The notes: generated by a model not told the origin, from the sequence alone. A stretch of 64,000 bases of DNA from Parablautia sp. Marseille-Q6255 (GCF_951230155.1 NZ_CATNVD010000016.1:57646-121645), one strand, 5' to 3'. Positions 32,933 through 41,669 are shown, numbered from the stretch's first letter. A program made the numbers and translations.

Positions 32933-34842
32933 ATCGAGTAGGAGGCGGTGATTAGCCGCCGTCCTCTCACACCACCGTGCGTACCGTTCGGTACACGGCG
33001 GTTTCAATAGTTGATGTGCAGAGACTGATAGGCTGTGGCTAAATCATAGAAGCCCCAGTTTATCAGTCTTTCTTTTGTTAATGCTCTTTTGACCACACCC
33101 GTGTTAGACATCCTCCAGTAGGATTTTCTGCTGTATGCTCCTTCGCATGCTGCCCACTCTGATAACCCCAGTCCTATCAGCTTTCTCCTCCTGGTCTTTG
33201 GCAGTTTCCACTGTTTCCAGATACACATCCGTATCCGGCGGTACAGCCATCCGTTCACGCTTTCGATATTGTTCTTCATATCCGCTATCCCATAATAGTT
33301 TAGCCATCCTCTCATGTAGACTTTTACCTTTTCCATAGTTCGGACGACACTTCCGCACTTGCTCCGGGAAGTGAGCCTGCGCAGTTCATCCTTGGCTTTC
33401 TCCCATGACTTTCCATGGACTCGGATATAGATTCCTTTTCCGTTCTTCCCAAAACAGAAGCCAAGGAACTTAAAATTTCGGATTGCGAATACACTGACTG
33501 TCCGGCTCTTTTCCCGGTTCACTCTCAGTTTCAACGTTTCCTCCAGATATTTCGTGCTGGATTCCAGCAGTCGCTCTGCGGCCCGTTCGCTTTTCGCCAG
33601 CAGTACGATATCGTCTGCGTAGCGGATGCATGGCACACCCCGCCTGTGAAACTCCCAGTCGAATTCATTCAGATACACGTTTGCTAAGAGTGGAGATAGA
33701 TTTCCTCCTTGCGGGGAGCCTTCCTCCGTCTCTGTTACAACACCGTTTTCCATCACTCCGCTCTTCAGATATCGCTTTACCATCTGTACCACTCTTTCAT
33801 CTTTTACCTGTTTCCTCAACTGGTTCAGCAGTATCGTATGGTTCAGCGTATCAAAGTATCTCGACAGGTCGAGGACGACTGCCCTCGTATATCCCTGCTC
33901 GATGTACTCTTTTATCCTCCTGACAGCGTCTTTTGCCCCTCGACCCGGACGATAGCCATAACTGTCCTTCGAGAACAGAGGTTCATAGATTGGCATCAGC
34001 TGCTGTGCCATGGCCTGTTGGATGATGCGGTCTATGACAGTAGGGATTCCTAGCTTTCTTGTCCCTCCATCCGGCTTCGGGATCTCCACTCTCCTGACTG
34101 GGGAAGGGCTATATTTCCCCTTCCTGATTCTTTCTACCAGTTCGTGATTATTCTCCCTCAACCATGGTAACGCCGCTTCAATAGTCATCCCATCAACTCC
34201 TGGCGCTCCCTTGTTCGCCTTCACTCTTTTGTAAGCTCTGTTCAGGTTATCCTTATTCAGTATCTTACTTAGGATATCTGGCTCTGCACTGTCCCTTTCC
34301 TTCCATATCCGGTTGAATGAGCGGTGCGCTCTCACATACCCTTTGCGTTCCGCGCTATCTCTTTGTGAGCAGCTTTCTCTGTTTTCTGTACCCATTCTGC
34401 CCATTCCTCCTTTCCCAGTCGTACGAAAGACTCCTATTGATTCAGCCCTTCGCTGAAAAAAAATCAACTACTATGGCCTCTGCTGACTTCTGTACGTTCA
34501 GCGTTACCTTCCGATAACGGTTACTCTTTTCAGAGCGTTCCGTACAGACCTCCCTGGGTACCACACGTTTCTTTCCCTCCATCCATCTGCCGCATTTACT
34601 GCACATGATTCCGTGTAGTTATCGGGCTTCATCTTGTCTTGCAGACTTACCCTCATGTACAGCCTTATATGCGATTTCTGTCCGTCAGACCAGAGGTTTG
34701 CCCGTGGGTTAGTAAGTTTCCCACATCTGGCTTCCTTCAGATTCCATCTCACGATGGACACCCTTGCCTTCGGCTATATCCTTCCCACTACCGGGCGAAT
34801 TCGGGACTTGCACCCGTTAGAAACGTGCGCCGCCAGGCGCAC
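32933..34842 (-). mobile_element. group II intron, class C, about 1.91 kb
   Basis: The 5' end on the minus strand is GTGCGCC (34842-34836), followed by the class-C-like leader with GGGTGCAAGTCCCG. At the 3' end a domain V hairpin lies around 32970-33003 (CCGTGTACC/GGTACGCACGG with a CGC triad at its base), then a domain VI stem, with the intron ending CTACTCGAT at 32933. The exon directly upstream is a 20-bp-arm terminator hairpin with a T-run, the insertion site type preferred by class C introns. Boundaries could be off by a base or two. Confidence 0.85.
33004..34395 (-). CDS. ltrA: group II intron reverse transcriptase/maturase
   Basis: The 463-residue protein has the RT fingers and palm with VLDLSRYFDTLNH, GSPQGGNLSPLLANVYL and the catalytic YADD box in CIRYADDIVLLAK, then a maturase X domain (LNYYGIADMKNNIESVNGWL). 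No C-terminal HNH endonuclease is present, as in class C introns. The start at 34395 (MGTENRES) has AGGAGG ten bases upstream. The frame is intact, so splicing and retrohoming may still work. Confidence 0.93.
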   Translation of the reverse strand: MGTENRESCSQRDSAERKGYVRAHRSFNRIWKERDSAEPDILSKILNKDNLNRAYKRVKANKGAPGVDGMTIEAALPWLRENNHELVERIRKGKYSPSPVRRVEIPKPDGGTRKLGIPTVIDRIIQQAMAQQLMPIYEPLFSKDSYGYRPGRGAKDAVRRIKEYIEQGYTRAVVLDLSRYFDTLNHTILLNQLRKQVKDERVVQMVKRYLKSGVMENGVVTETEEGSPQGGNLSPLLANVYLNEFDWEFHRRGVPCIRYADDIVLLAKSERAAERLLESSTKYLEETLKLRVNREKSRTVSVFAIRNFKFLGFCFGKNGKGIYIRVHGKSWEKAKDELRRLTSRSKCGSVVRTMEKVKVYMRGWLNYYGIADMKNNIESVNGWLYRRIRMCIWKQWKLPKTRRRKLIGLGLSEWAACEGAYSRKSYWRMSNTGVVKRALTKERLINWGFYDLATAYQSLHINY

Positions 34843-34845
34843 AAC

Positions 34846-34887
34846 AAAAAAGAATCCATGTTGCGTGCGCAACATGGATTCTTTTTT
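34846..34887. terminator. 20-bp-arm bidirectional terminator holding a Crp/Fnr-like palindrome
   Basis: Arms AAAAAAGAATCCATGTTGCG and its complement (34868-34887) flank two bases. On the minus strand it terminates the Crp/Fnr regulator gene, and the group II intron sits four bases beyond it. The apex is GTTGC-GTGC-GCAAC (34860-34873), matching the palindrome upstream of the regulator gene. Confidence 0.85.
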
Positions 34888-35006
34888 AATTGGATTGTGC
34901 CAATGAGCTAATTGGGACCTTATGGAATTTTAAAAATATGAGTAACCCCCAATATTTTCTCAAACAGGTTTTTCCTATTTACAACATAAAGATCTGTGCT
35001 TTTTTA

Positions 35007-35666
35007 TTATAGCAGCTGAAATGTGTTTTTATCATAAATAATTAGACCATCTCGCTGCATATAGGACAATTCTCTGGTCACTGCACTACGATCAGCACAC
35101 AGGTATTCAGCCAATTCGAGCCGTCCCAAAGGAATTGTAAATTGTTTGCTGCTCTGCTCCATAGCCTGTTGTCGTAAGTATGCTAATATTTTTTCTCGAA
35201 GTGTCTTTTTGGAAATCACTTCAATTTTGTGCATCAACTGGACATTTTTATCTCCAATCAACTGGACCATGTTCTCAATCAGCCGATGATGGAAGGTGCA
35301 GCTCATCTTACAGGAATGGATGACTTTGTGAAAGGGCAAAAACAAAACTTCACAAGGTGCAGCAGTCAAAAAGCTGACCTGTGCATCTAAATGACTTCCG
35401 CAGGAAAATGATTCCCCAAATAGTTCATTCTCTTTCATTACAACAAGAAGTGTTTGATAGCCTTCGGAGTCATCCTTGACCATATGCACAGTTCCAGACA
35501 ATATAATACCAACATTTCTGACTTCATTGCTTTCCAAAAAAATAACTTCATCTTTCTGATATTTTTTCTGAAAACTTCCCAGGCAGGTCAACATTGCCGG
35601 AAGATCTTCCTCACGAATGCCTTTGAAAATAGGAAGTAAGGTTAGTTGTTCAATATCAAGCCTCAT
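35007..35666 (-). CDS. Crp/Fnr family transcription regulator
   Basis: The 219-residue protein has an N-terminal cyclic-nucleotide-binding-type beta barrel (about 10-130; VRNVGIILSGTVHMVKDD, GESFSCGSH) and a C-terminal Crp helix-turn-helix (PLGRLELAEYLCADRSAVTRELSYMQRDG). No N-terminal Fe-S cysteine cluster is present, though isolated Cys residues occur. It is divergent from the HD/pdxK/aminotransferase operon and precedes the asr operon on its own strand, so it is the natural candidate regulator of both. A 5-4-5 palindrome lies 47 bases upstream of its start. Confidence 0.88.
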   Translation of the reverse strand: MRLDIEQLTLLPIFKGIREEDLPAMLTCLGSFQKKYQKDEVIFLESNEVRNVGIILSGTVHMVKDDSEGYQTLLVVMKENELFGESFSCGSHLDAQVSFLTAAPCEVLFLPFHKVIHSCKMSCTFHHRLIENMVQLIGDKNVQLMHKIEVISKKTLREKILAYLRQQAMEQSSKQFTIPLGRLELAEYLCADRSAVTRELSYMQRDGLIIYDKNTFQLL

Positions 35667-35712
35667 GCTGTCCCTCCTTTCCTAATTTAAAGTATAGCAT
35701 TTTGAATTATAT

Positions 35713-35726
35713 GTTGCAAGCGCAAC
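35713..35726. promoter_or_regulatory. Crp/Fnr-type palindrome in the divergent promoter
   Basis: GTTGC-AAGC-GCAAC has the 5-4-5 geometry of Crp/Fnr sites. For the plus-strand operon, TATATT at 35747-35752 predicts a start near 35759-35760, placing the palindrome centre about 40-41 bases upstream, a class II activator position. Confidence 0.6.
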
Positions 35727-35786
35727 GCAAGACCCGTTTGTAATGTTATATTCTATAAAAAGATATTAAAATCTTTTCATGAAAGG

Positions 35787-36302
35787 ATGATTGTCAACGT
35801 GATAAACGATGAAACTCATCTCTTGTATAACGCAATGTGCTATGAGGAAGGGCATAGCAGGCGTACACAGCACATCCTTAAGGTTTACGCATTGGCTAAA
35901 TTATTGGGAGAGCAAGAGAAGCTTCCCGTCGAAGAACAGCAGATACTACAAGCAGCCGCGATTTTACATGATATTGCAATCAAGTATTGTAAAGAACATT
36001 ATAACGGGGATGCCAGTCAAGATAATCAGAAGCAGGCAGTTCCGCTTCTTGTCACTCGTTTTTTAAAAGAAGCAAATTACCTTCCCTCGTATATTCCAAG
36101 AATTATCGACTTAGTTATCTGCCATCATGATTACGATGATATCAAAAACAAACTTTTACAGCTTCTGATAGAAGCAGATCTCATTGTAAACTGTTACGAA
36201 ACTCGCCCAGATCGAAAAAAAGCAGAATATATCAAAGGGCTTTTCCAAACTGATGGAGGGAAAGAGTTGTTGGCACTTTGTTTAAAAGAGGAAGTGAAAT
36301 AG
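35787..36302 (+). CDS. HD-domain hydrolase, first of a tandem pair
   Basis: The 171-residue protein has an HD phosphohydrolase signature: SRRTQHILKVYALA, the metal-binding HD in AAAILHDIAIKY (about residue 62) and a later His-rich DLVICHHDYDD. HD proteins cleave phosphate esters, often nucleotides; the substrate is unknown. The next gene is a paralogue. The start is uncertain: ATG 35787 abuts AAAGG, while GTG 35799 is 13 bases further. First gene of a five-gene operon. Confidence 0.82.
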   Translation: MIVNVINDETHLLYNAMCYEEGHSRRTQHILKVYALAKLLGEQEKLPVEEQQILQAAAILHDIAIKYCKEHYNGDASQDNQKQAVPLLVTRFLKEANYLPSYIPRIIDLVICHHDYDDIKNKLLQLLIEADLIVNCYETRPDRKKAEYIKGLFQTDGGKELLALCLKEEVK

Positions 36303-36311
36303 GAGGACTTT

Positions 36312-36815
36312 ATGAATCTGGAAAAAATAGTCGATCTTTTAACGCAAGAAATGATTGCTTTCAATCAAAACGATCCCCAGCGTATTCACCATTTGATAAA
36401 GGTGCATCGCTTTGCACAGATGATTGGCCATATGGAACAGCTGGATGAACACACCCAGTTTTTAGCCGAATGTGCAGCACTGGTACACGATATCGGAATC
36501 CGTCCGTCAGAAGAAAAATACGGAAGGTGTAATGGAAAATTGCAAGAGCAGGAAGGTCCTGCATATGCTCGAAAAATGTTAAAAAAGCTTAAGTTTGAAG
36601 AAGCAGATATTGAACGCATCTGCTATTTGGTTGGCCATCATCACACTTACACAGATATAGACGGGATTGACTATCAGATTCTTGTGGAAGCGGATTTTTT
36701 AGTGAATTTTTATGAAGATAATCTGGGAAAGAACACAGTAGAAACCACATTACAGAAGATTTTTCAAACAGAGTCAGGAAAAATGCTGTGCAGACTTTGT
36801 TATTTGAGTTACTGA
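36312..36815 (+). CDS. HD-domain hydrolase, second of a tandem pair
   Basis: The 167-residue paralogue of the preceding protein shows RIHHLIKVHRFAQMIG, HD in AALVHDIGIRPS (about residue 61) and LVGHHHTYTDIDG. AGGAGG precedes the start. A tandem arrangement suggests a heteromeric enzyme or two related substrates. It is 12 bases upstream of the pyridoxamine kinase gene. Confidence 0.82.
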   Translation: MNLEKIVDLLTQEMIAFNQNDPQRIHHLIKVHRFAQMIGHMEQLDEHTQFLAECAALVHDIGIRPSEEKYGRCNGKLQEQEGPAYARKMLKKLKFEEADIERICYLVGHHHTYTDIDGIDYQILVEADFLVNFYEDNLGKNTVETTLQKIFQTESGKMLCRLCYLSY

Positions 36816-36827
36816 GGGAGTATGGCT

Positions 36828-37667
36828 ATGGAAGATAAAAAGCAAACTCGAATTTTACTGGTCAATGATATGGCGGGGTATGGAAAGGTCGCCTTATCTG
36901 TCATGATTCCTGTTTTATCTCACTTGAAATTTGAAACTTTCAATTTGCCGACTGCACTCGTTTCCAACACTCTGGATTATGGGCAGTTTGATATTTTGGA
37001 CACAACAGAATATATGGAAAATACGCTTCTGGTATGGAAGAAACTCATGTTTTCTTTCGACGCAATCTGTACTGGATTTATTGTGTCAGAAAAACAATCA
37101 TGTCTCATATATGAATATTGCAAAGAACAACAAAAATCAGGTACTTCGATTTTTGTTGACCCTATTATGGGGGATGACGGAAAACGATACAATGGTGTGA
37201 CAGATCAAGCAGTCACTTATATGAAACGGTTGTGTTCTATTGCAGATGTGATTATCCCCAATATTACGGAGGCGTGTTTTTTATCCGGATACACAGTTAA
37301 AAACACCTATTCTGAGGCGGAAATTGAAGTAATCGCAAATCGACTACATATGCTTGGTGCTAAATCGGTTGTGATTACAAGCGCAAACATTAACGGAAGA
37401 ATGTTTACTGTTGTAAAAAACTCTCCGAAAAATTCGTGTGTCTTGCTCCCTTATGATGAAATACCGGTGCGTTTTCCGGGCACAGGGGATATTTTTATGG
37501 CAATTGTAGTAGGGCATTATTTAAAATCAGGACTGCTTTTAGAGAGCGTAGAAATCGCAATGAGACAACTCGAAAAAATTATTTATGCCAATGTGCATGA
37601 TATTGATAAATACAAGGGAATTCCCATTGAACAATTTTTGGAGGAAATCAATGATGAAAAAGCCTAA
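36828..37667 (+). CDS. pdxK: pyridoxamine/pyridoxal kinase
   Basis: The 279-residue ribokinase-fold enzyme has ILLVNDMAGYGKVALSVMIPVL at the N-terminus (vitamin-binding region), FVDPIMGDDGKRYNG, IIPNITEACFLSGY and the anion-hole/catalytic GTGDIFMAI (PGTGD) near the C-terminus. It phosphorylates B6 vitamers to supply PLP precursors. The start at 36828 has GGGAG seven bases upstream; an ATG six bases earlier is too close. It overlaps the TIGR04076 gene by 17 bases and sits two genes before a PLP-dependent aminotransferase, a functional match. Confidence 0.87.
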   Translation: MEDKKQTRILLVNDMAGYGKVALSVMIPVLSHLKFETFNLPTALVSNTLDYGQFDILDTTEYMENTLLVWKKLMFSFDAICTGFIVSEKQSCLIYEYCKEQQKSGTSIFVDPIMGDDGKRYNGVTDQAVTYMKRLCSIADVIIPNITEACFLSGYTVKNTYSEAEIEVIANRLHMLGAKSVVITSANINGRMFTVVKNSPKNSCVLLPYDEIPVRFPGTGDIFMAIVVGHYLKSGLLLESVEIAMRQLEKIIYANVHDIDKYKGIPIEQFLEEINDEKA

Positions 37668-37923
37668 AATTAAAATCAGTTTAATTGATCAAAAAGGTCA
37701 TATGGGGTGTCATCGTGGTCATCAAATTGGAGACACCTTTGACTTTGATACCGAAAGAGGCAATCTCTGTCCAATGGCCATGCATGTGGCTTTCCCTTAC
37801 ATTGACATTCTGCGGTACGGCGGAAAACTTCCCAGCCAACCGGATGGCTCCATTGTATTCTGTTGTCCAGATGTGGATGTGATCAATGTGTTTAAAATTG
37901 AAGTGGTGGAGGAAAAAGACTGA
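37651..37923 (+). CDS. TIGR04076 family protein, 90 aa
   Basis: A 90-residue protein with the family pattern: IKISLIDQKGH, CHRGHQIGDTFDFD, LCPMAMHVAFPYIDILRYGG and a C-terminal FCCPD motif. Conserved cysteines (HMGCHRGH, NLCPMA, FCCPD) suggest metal or thiol chemistry. The biochemical function is unknown to me. It overlaps pdxK and ends one base before the aminotransferase start codon, so all are co-translated. Confidence 0.82.
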   Translation: MMKKPKIKISLIDQKGHMGCHRGHQIGDTFDFDTERGNLCPMAMHVAFPYIDILRYGGKLPSQPDGSIVFCCPDVDVINVFKIEVVEEKD

Positions 37924-37924
37924 A

Positions 37925-39100
37925 ATGAATCCTTATATTGAACAAGCAAATCAGCAGTTTGTTCCTGTATATAACCGTTATCCTATTGTCTTGGATCATG
38001 GAGAAGGTATGTACCTTTATGATACAGAGGGAAAACGGTATCTGGATTTCGGGTCTGGAATCGGTGTGTGTGCCCTGGGATATCACGATCCGAATTACAC
38101 ACGCGCACTGCAAGAACAGATGGAAAAGCTGCTGCACACATCTAATCTTTTTTATAATGTTCCGGCAATTGAAGCTGCAAAGCTGTTTAATCAGGCATCA
38201 GGTATGGAGCAGGTGTTTTTCACTAACTCTGGAACGGAAGCCATTGAAGGTGCAATTAAAATTGCTAAGAAACATCATTTTTTGAAGCATAATAATCATA
38301 ATGGAGAGATTATTGCCATGAAGAAATCCTTTCATGGTAGATCTATGGGAGCATTATCGGTAACGGGAAAAGCAGCCTACCAGAAACCTTTTGCTCCTAT
38401 GCTTGCCCATGTTAAATTTGCTGACTTCAATGATCTGGAAAACGTCAAACGTTTGATTACTGACAATACCTGTGCAATTTTCATGGAAACAGTACAAGGA
38501 GAGGGCGGAATTTATCCTGCCACTGATTACTTCATCAAAGGAGTTCGAAAGCTCTGTGATGAGAACGAAATTTTGATGGTTTCGGATGAAATTCAATGTG
38601 GCATGGGTAGAAGCGGGAATATGTTTGCGTATCAATTGTATGATATTGTTCCCGATATTGTTGTTTCGGCAAAGGCTTTGGGATGTGGAGTTCCGGTAGG
38701 TGCAATTGGAACCAGAGGGGCAGCGACCGGTGTATTGCGTGCAGGAGATCATGGTACAACTTACGGTTCCAATCCTCTGGCAGCAGCAGCCGTTACTGCT
38801 GTATTCCAGTTTTACCAACAGTATGACATATTAGCGAACGTCAGGGCGATGACGCTCTATCTGGATAAGGCGTTATCTGAATTGGCTGCCCAAAAAGTTG
38901 TAATCAAAGAGGTGCGTGGATTGGGCCTTATGAAAGGCATTGAACTGTCTGTGCCTGCTGCACACTTCATAAATGCTTTGCAAGAAGCGGGGATTATCGT
39001 AATTCCCTCGGGTTCACATGTAATTCGTCTGTTGCCTCCGTTGATTTTGCAGAAAGAGCATATTGATGTGTTGGTAAATGCACTTAAGACCATATTATAA
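37925..39100 (+). CDS. class III PLP aminotransferase, acetylornithine/ArgD-like
   Basis: The 391-residue enzyme has fold-type I class III features: LDFGSGIGVCALGYHDP, HTSNLFYNVPAIEAA, TNSGTEAIEGAIKIA, SFHGRSMGALSVTG, the PLP-binding VSDEIQCGMGRSG and the Schiff-base Lys in VVSAKALGCGVPVGA. Length and motifs fit ArgD-like enzymes (acetylornithine or related omega-amino donors). No arginine genes are adjacent; it is last in an operon with pyridoxamine kinase, next to sulfite reductase, so another omega-amino substrate (for example taurine) is possible but unsupported. The start at 37925 follows GGAGG. Confidence 0.85.
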   Translation: MNPYIEQANQQFVPVYNRYPIVLDHGEGMYLYDTEGKRYLDFGSGIGVCALGYHDPNYTRALQEQMEKLLHTSNLFYNVPAIEAAKLFNQASGMEQVFFTNSGTEAIEGAIKIAKKHHFLKHNNHNGEIIAMKKSFHGRSMGALSVTGKAAYQKPFAPMLAHVKFADFNDLENVKRLITDNTCAIFMETVQGEGGIYPATDYFIKGVRKLCDENEILMVSDEIQCGMGRSGNMFAYQLYDIVPDIVVSAKALGCGVPVGAIGTRGAATGVLRAGDHGTTYGSNPLAAAAVTAVFQFYQQYDILANVRAMTLYLDKALSELAAQKVVIKEVRGLGLMKGIELSVPAAHFINALQEAGIIVIPSGSHVIRLLPPLILQKEHIDVLVNALKTIL

Positions 39101-39501
39101 TTTAGTGCAATATATTTGTTTTATACATCATAGTTTTTATAAAAAACAAGGGTGTTTTAGTGGAGAAAACACCCTTGACAAATCTCTTTCCATCAATGAA
39201 TGCATTACAGATTTTCCCAAAGTCATAAGCCTTATATTCGCAGGCAAATTGATTTGCAATTACATTTCTTAATTCATCAACTTTCCTCATTTCTGTCTGT
39301 TCAATCTAATAGTATTATTTTACCATATCACTTGTTTTTTTACCATCTTCAAAAGAGCAATAGCAAAAAAGCTTATCAAGAATCATAACCTTCCAATATT
39401 TTCTCGCTCTGCATCTGTTCCATGTAAATAGATTGCTTTCCGGCACGTGAAAAAATTGTTTGTAGAAACGGTAAAAAGCTTCCGAAGGAGCTTTCCACGC
39501 T
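39101..39501. other. intergenic region with a strong hairpin
   Basis: CAAGGGTGTTTT (39147-39158) and AAAACACCCTTG (39166-39177) form a 12-bp stem; on the minus strand it is followed by TTTTTTAT, so it can terminate minus-strand transcripts such as tnpV, and it may also end the aminotransferase operon. A 62-codon minus-strand frame (39102-39290) has no ribosome binding site. I see no gene here. Confidence 0.5.
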
Positions 39502-39873
39502 TTAAATATACACTAATTCTTTTAACACAATCTCTTCTGCTACATTTCGGATATTATTTACAGCCCTGACCAATTCCATCTGGTCACGAGCTTTCATTTC
39601 TTCCGTAATGCCTTCCTTTTCCATCATCTGACGCACTAGAATATCCATTCTCTCCTGTGTTTCATCGTCCACAAGATTCAGATGTTCCACCAGTCTGTCT
39701 TCCAACATATACAGAGAATACATTGCCGGACGATGCTCTTTCAGATACGTTTTCCGCATCATTCCATATTTCCCATAATGCGGTTCTTCATCTGTACTGA
39801 CAAGATTCGGATAGTAAATTCCGTCTGCGCCAAGTGTGTAAGTTCCACCCATTTTTTCAAATGTGCTTTTCAT
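39502..39873 (-). CDS. tnpV: TnpV-like transposon-encoded protein
   Basis: A 123-residue protein with the TnpV pattern: MKSTFEKMGGTYTLGADGIYYPNL, RKTYLKEHRPAMYSLYMLEDRLVEHL and a C-terminal MELVRAVNNIRNVAEEIV segment. TnpV was named from Tn4451-type transposons; its role is unclear. The partner recombinases (TnpX and others) are absent, so this is a solitary remnant between the aminotransferase operon and rlmD. Confidence 0.83.
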   Translation of the reverse strand: MKSTFEKMGGTYTLGADGIYYPNLVSTDEEPHYGKYGMMRKTYLKEHRPAMYSLYMLEDRLVEHLNLVDDETQERMDILVRQMMEKEGITEEMKARDQMELVRAVNNIRNVAEEIVLKELVYI

Positions 39874-39904
39874 GTGCTATTCCTCCTTGAAATCATCGAT
39901 GTCC

Positions 39905-41539
39905 TTAGATCATCGCAAAATATTTCAGGGCAGCCTTGATAGCTTCTTCCTTCTCTTTCGGACACTGTGGCACTTTTGGATTTTCTGTCTTTGGCAGATT
40001 ATAGTTCTCTCCTACTTCGATTCCACATTTCCTTTTGATTTGAGAAATATATAAATTTGAAACCTTCAAGCCAAATTCTTTCAGCACATAATCTTTGATT
40101 TCCTGATAGGTCGCTTTCGTCTCTGCACTGGTTGCATCCAACTCATCTAAGTCTAAATCGATCTCTATCGTGTCATCTGGTTTTTGTTGGGACAAAAGAA
40201 CAACCGTCTCCACATGCACACTGTTGCCAAACATATCAACCGGACACACTCTCTCCAACTGATACCCGCGCTCACACAGATATTTCAGATCCCGCGCCAG
40301 TGTCGCAGAATCACAGCTTACATACACAATACGCTTCGGCTGCATTTTAATCATCGTATCAAGCACACTCTCCTCGCAGCCCTTGCGCGGCGGATCGACT
40401 ACGATCACATCTGCAAAAATGCCGTCCTTCTCGTACTTTTCAGGCAAAACATCCTCCGCCTTCCCAACGAAAAATTCTGCGTTCTGCATTCCGTTTAATT
40501 CTGCGTTCTGTTTTGCATCGCGTATTGCCTCCGGTATGATCTCTACACCATAAACGCGCTTTGCCTTCTTGGCAAGAAAGAGTGAGATTGTCCCGATACC
40601 ACAGTACAGATCCCAGACTGTCTCTGCCCCGGTAAGACCGGCATATTCAAGCGCTTTGCCATAAAGCTTCCCGGTCTGACACGGATTGACCTGATAAAAA
40701 GACAGCGGAGAAATGCGGAAACGCACACCGCCGATCGTATCCTCGATATATTCCTGTCCCCAGAGCAGCTTTACTTTTTTGCCCATGATGACATTTGTAT
40801 TTTCTTTATTTACGTTAAGAAGGATACCCGTCATCCCCGGAAGCTTCGCCAGACTGTCTGCCAGTTCTTTGGCACGGGGCAGCGTATCACCATTTATTAC
40901 AATACATACCATAACCTGACCGGTGGCAAAGCCAACGCGTGTCATCACGTGACGCACCAGTCCCCTTCCGGTTGCTTCATCATACGCAGAAATATTGTAC
41001 TGCCTCATATGTGCAAGCACCCGATCCAGGATCTCTTTATTCACCTGCGCACCGAGCAGACAGTCATTACACTCAATGATCGCATGCGTACGCCCCGCAT
41101 AAAACCCGGCAATCAGCTGTCCGTCCCGATTCTTCCCGATTGGAAACTGAGCTTTATTGCGGTAACGAAATGGTTCTTCCATCCCAATGATCGGCTCCAT
41201 CGGAGGACAGTCAAATTTACCGATTCGCATCAGATTACTGCGCACCTTATTTTCCTTAAAACGAAGCTGGGCCTCATACCTCATCGCCTGGATCTGACAG
41301 CCTCCGCACTGCTTTGCCACAGGACACGGCGCCTCGATCCGGTCGGCGCTTGGTTTGATCAGAGTCATCAGGCGTGCGTAGCCATACGTTTTTTTCAGCT
41401 TCATGACCTTGACCTCTGCCACATCGCCGATCACGGTATCCTTTATGAAAAGAGTCAGGCCACTGCTTCGCCCGACTCCCAGTCCTTCACTGCTCATATC
41501 TTCAATCGTCACTGTTACGATGTCATCTTTCTTTATCAT
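39905..41539 (-). CDS. rlmD: 23S rRNA (uracil-5-)-methyltransferase, RlmD/RumA family, with C-terminal extension
   Basis: This SAM-dependent enzyme makes m5U in 23S rRNA. The 544-residue protein has a TRAM domain (about 5-60), a 4Fe-4S cysteine set (CPVAKQCGGCQ), SAM motifs (WDLYCGIGTISLFLA), VVDPPRKGCEESV and the catalytic Cys in VYVSCDSATLARDL. It is about 90 residues longer than typical because of a C-terminal domain after position 470 (TYQEIKDYVLKEFGLKVSNL ... KYFAMI), which I recall from other Lachnospiraceae homologues. The start at 41539 has GAGG upstream. Confidence 0.9.
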   Translation of the reverse strand: MIKKDDIVTVTIEDMSSEGLGVGRSSGLTLFIKDTVIGDVAEVKVMKLKKTYGYARLMTLIKPSADRIEAPCPVAKQCGGCQIQAMRYEAQLRFKENKVRSNLMRIGKFDCPPMEPIIGMEEPFRYRNKAQFPIGKNRDGQLIAGFYAGRTHAIIECNDCLLGAQVNKEILDRVLAHMRQYNISAYDEATGRGLVRHVMTRVGFATGQVMVCIVINGDTLPRAKELADSLAKLPGMTGILLNVNKENTNVIMGKKVKLLWGQEYIEDTIGGVRFRISPLSFYQVNPCQTGKLYGKALEYAGLTGAETVWDLYCGIGTISLFLAKKAKRVYGVEIIPEAIRDAKQNAELNGMQNAEFFVGKAEDVLPEKYEKDGIFADVIVVDPPRKGCEESVLDTMIKMQPKRIVYVSCDSATLARDLKYLCERGYQLERVCPVDMFGNSVHVETVVLLSQQKPDDTIEIDLDLDELDATSAETKATYQEIKDYVLKEFGLKVSNLYISQIKRKCGIEVGENYNLPKTENPKVPQCPKEKEEAIKAALKYFAMI

Positions 41540-41669
41540 TTTCTGCCTCGTCTTTCTATTTTTCGAATTCACGCTCTGACCGTTCCGGAGATTCACCCAT
41601 TCTTTGCACCGGTCTGTAATTTTGTGCAGAACCACAGCATGTTTTCTCCCTGCAGCCCATCCGACGGGA

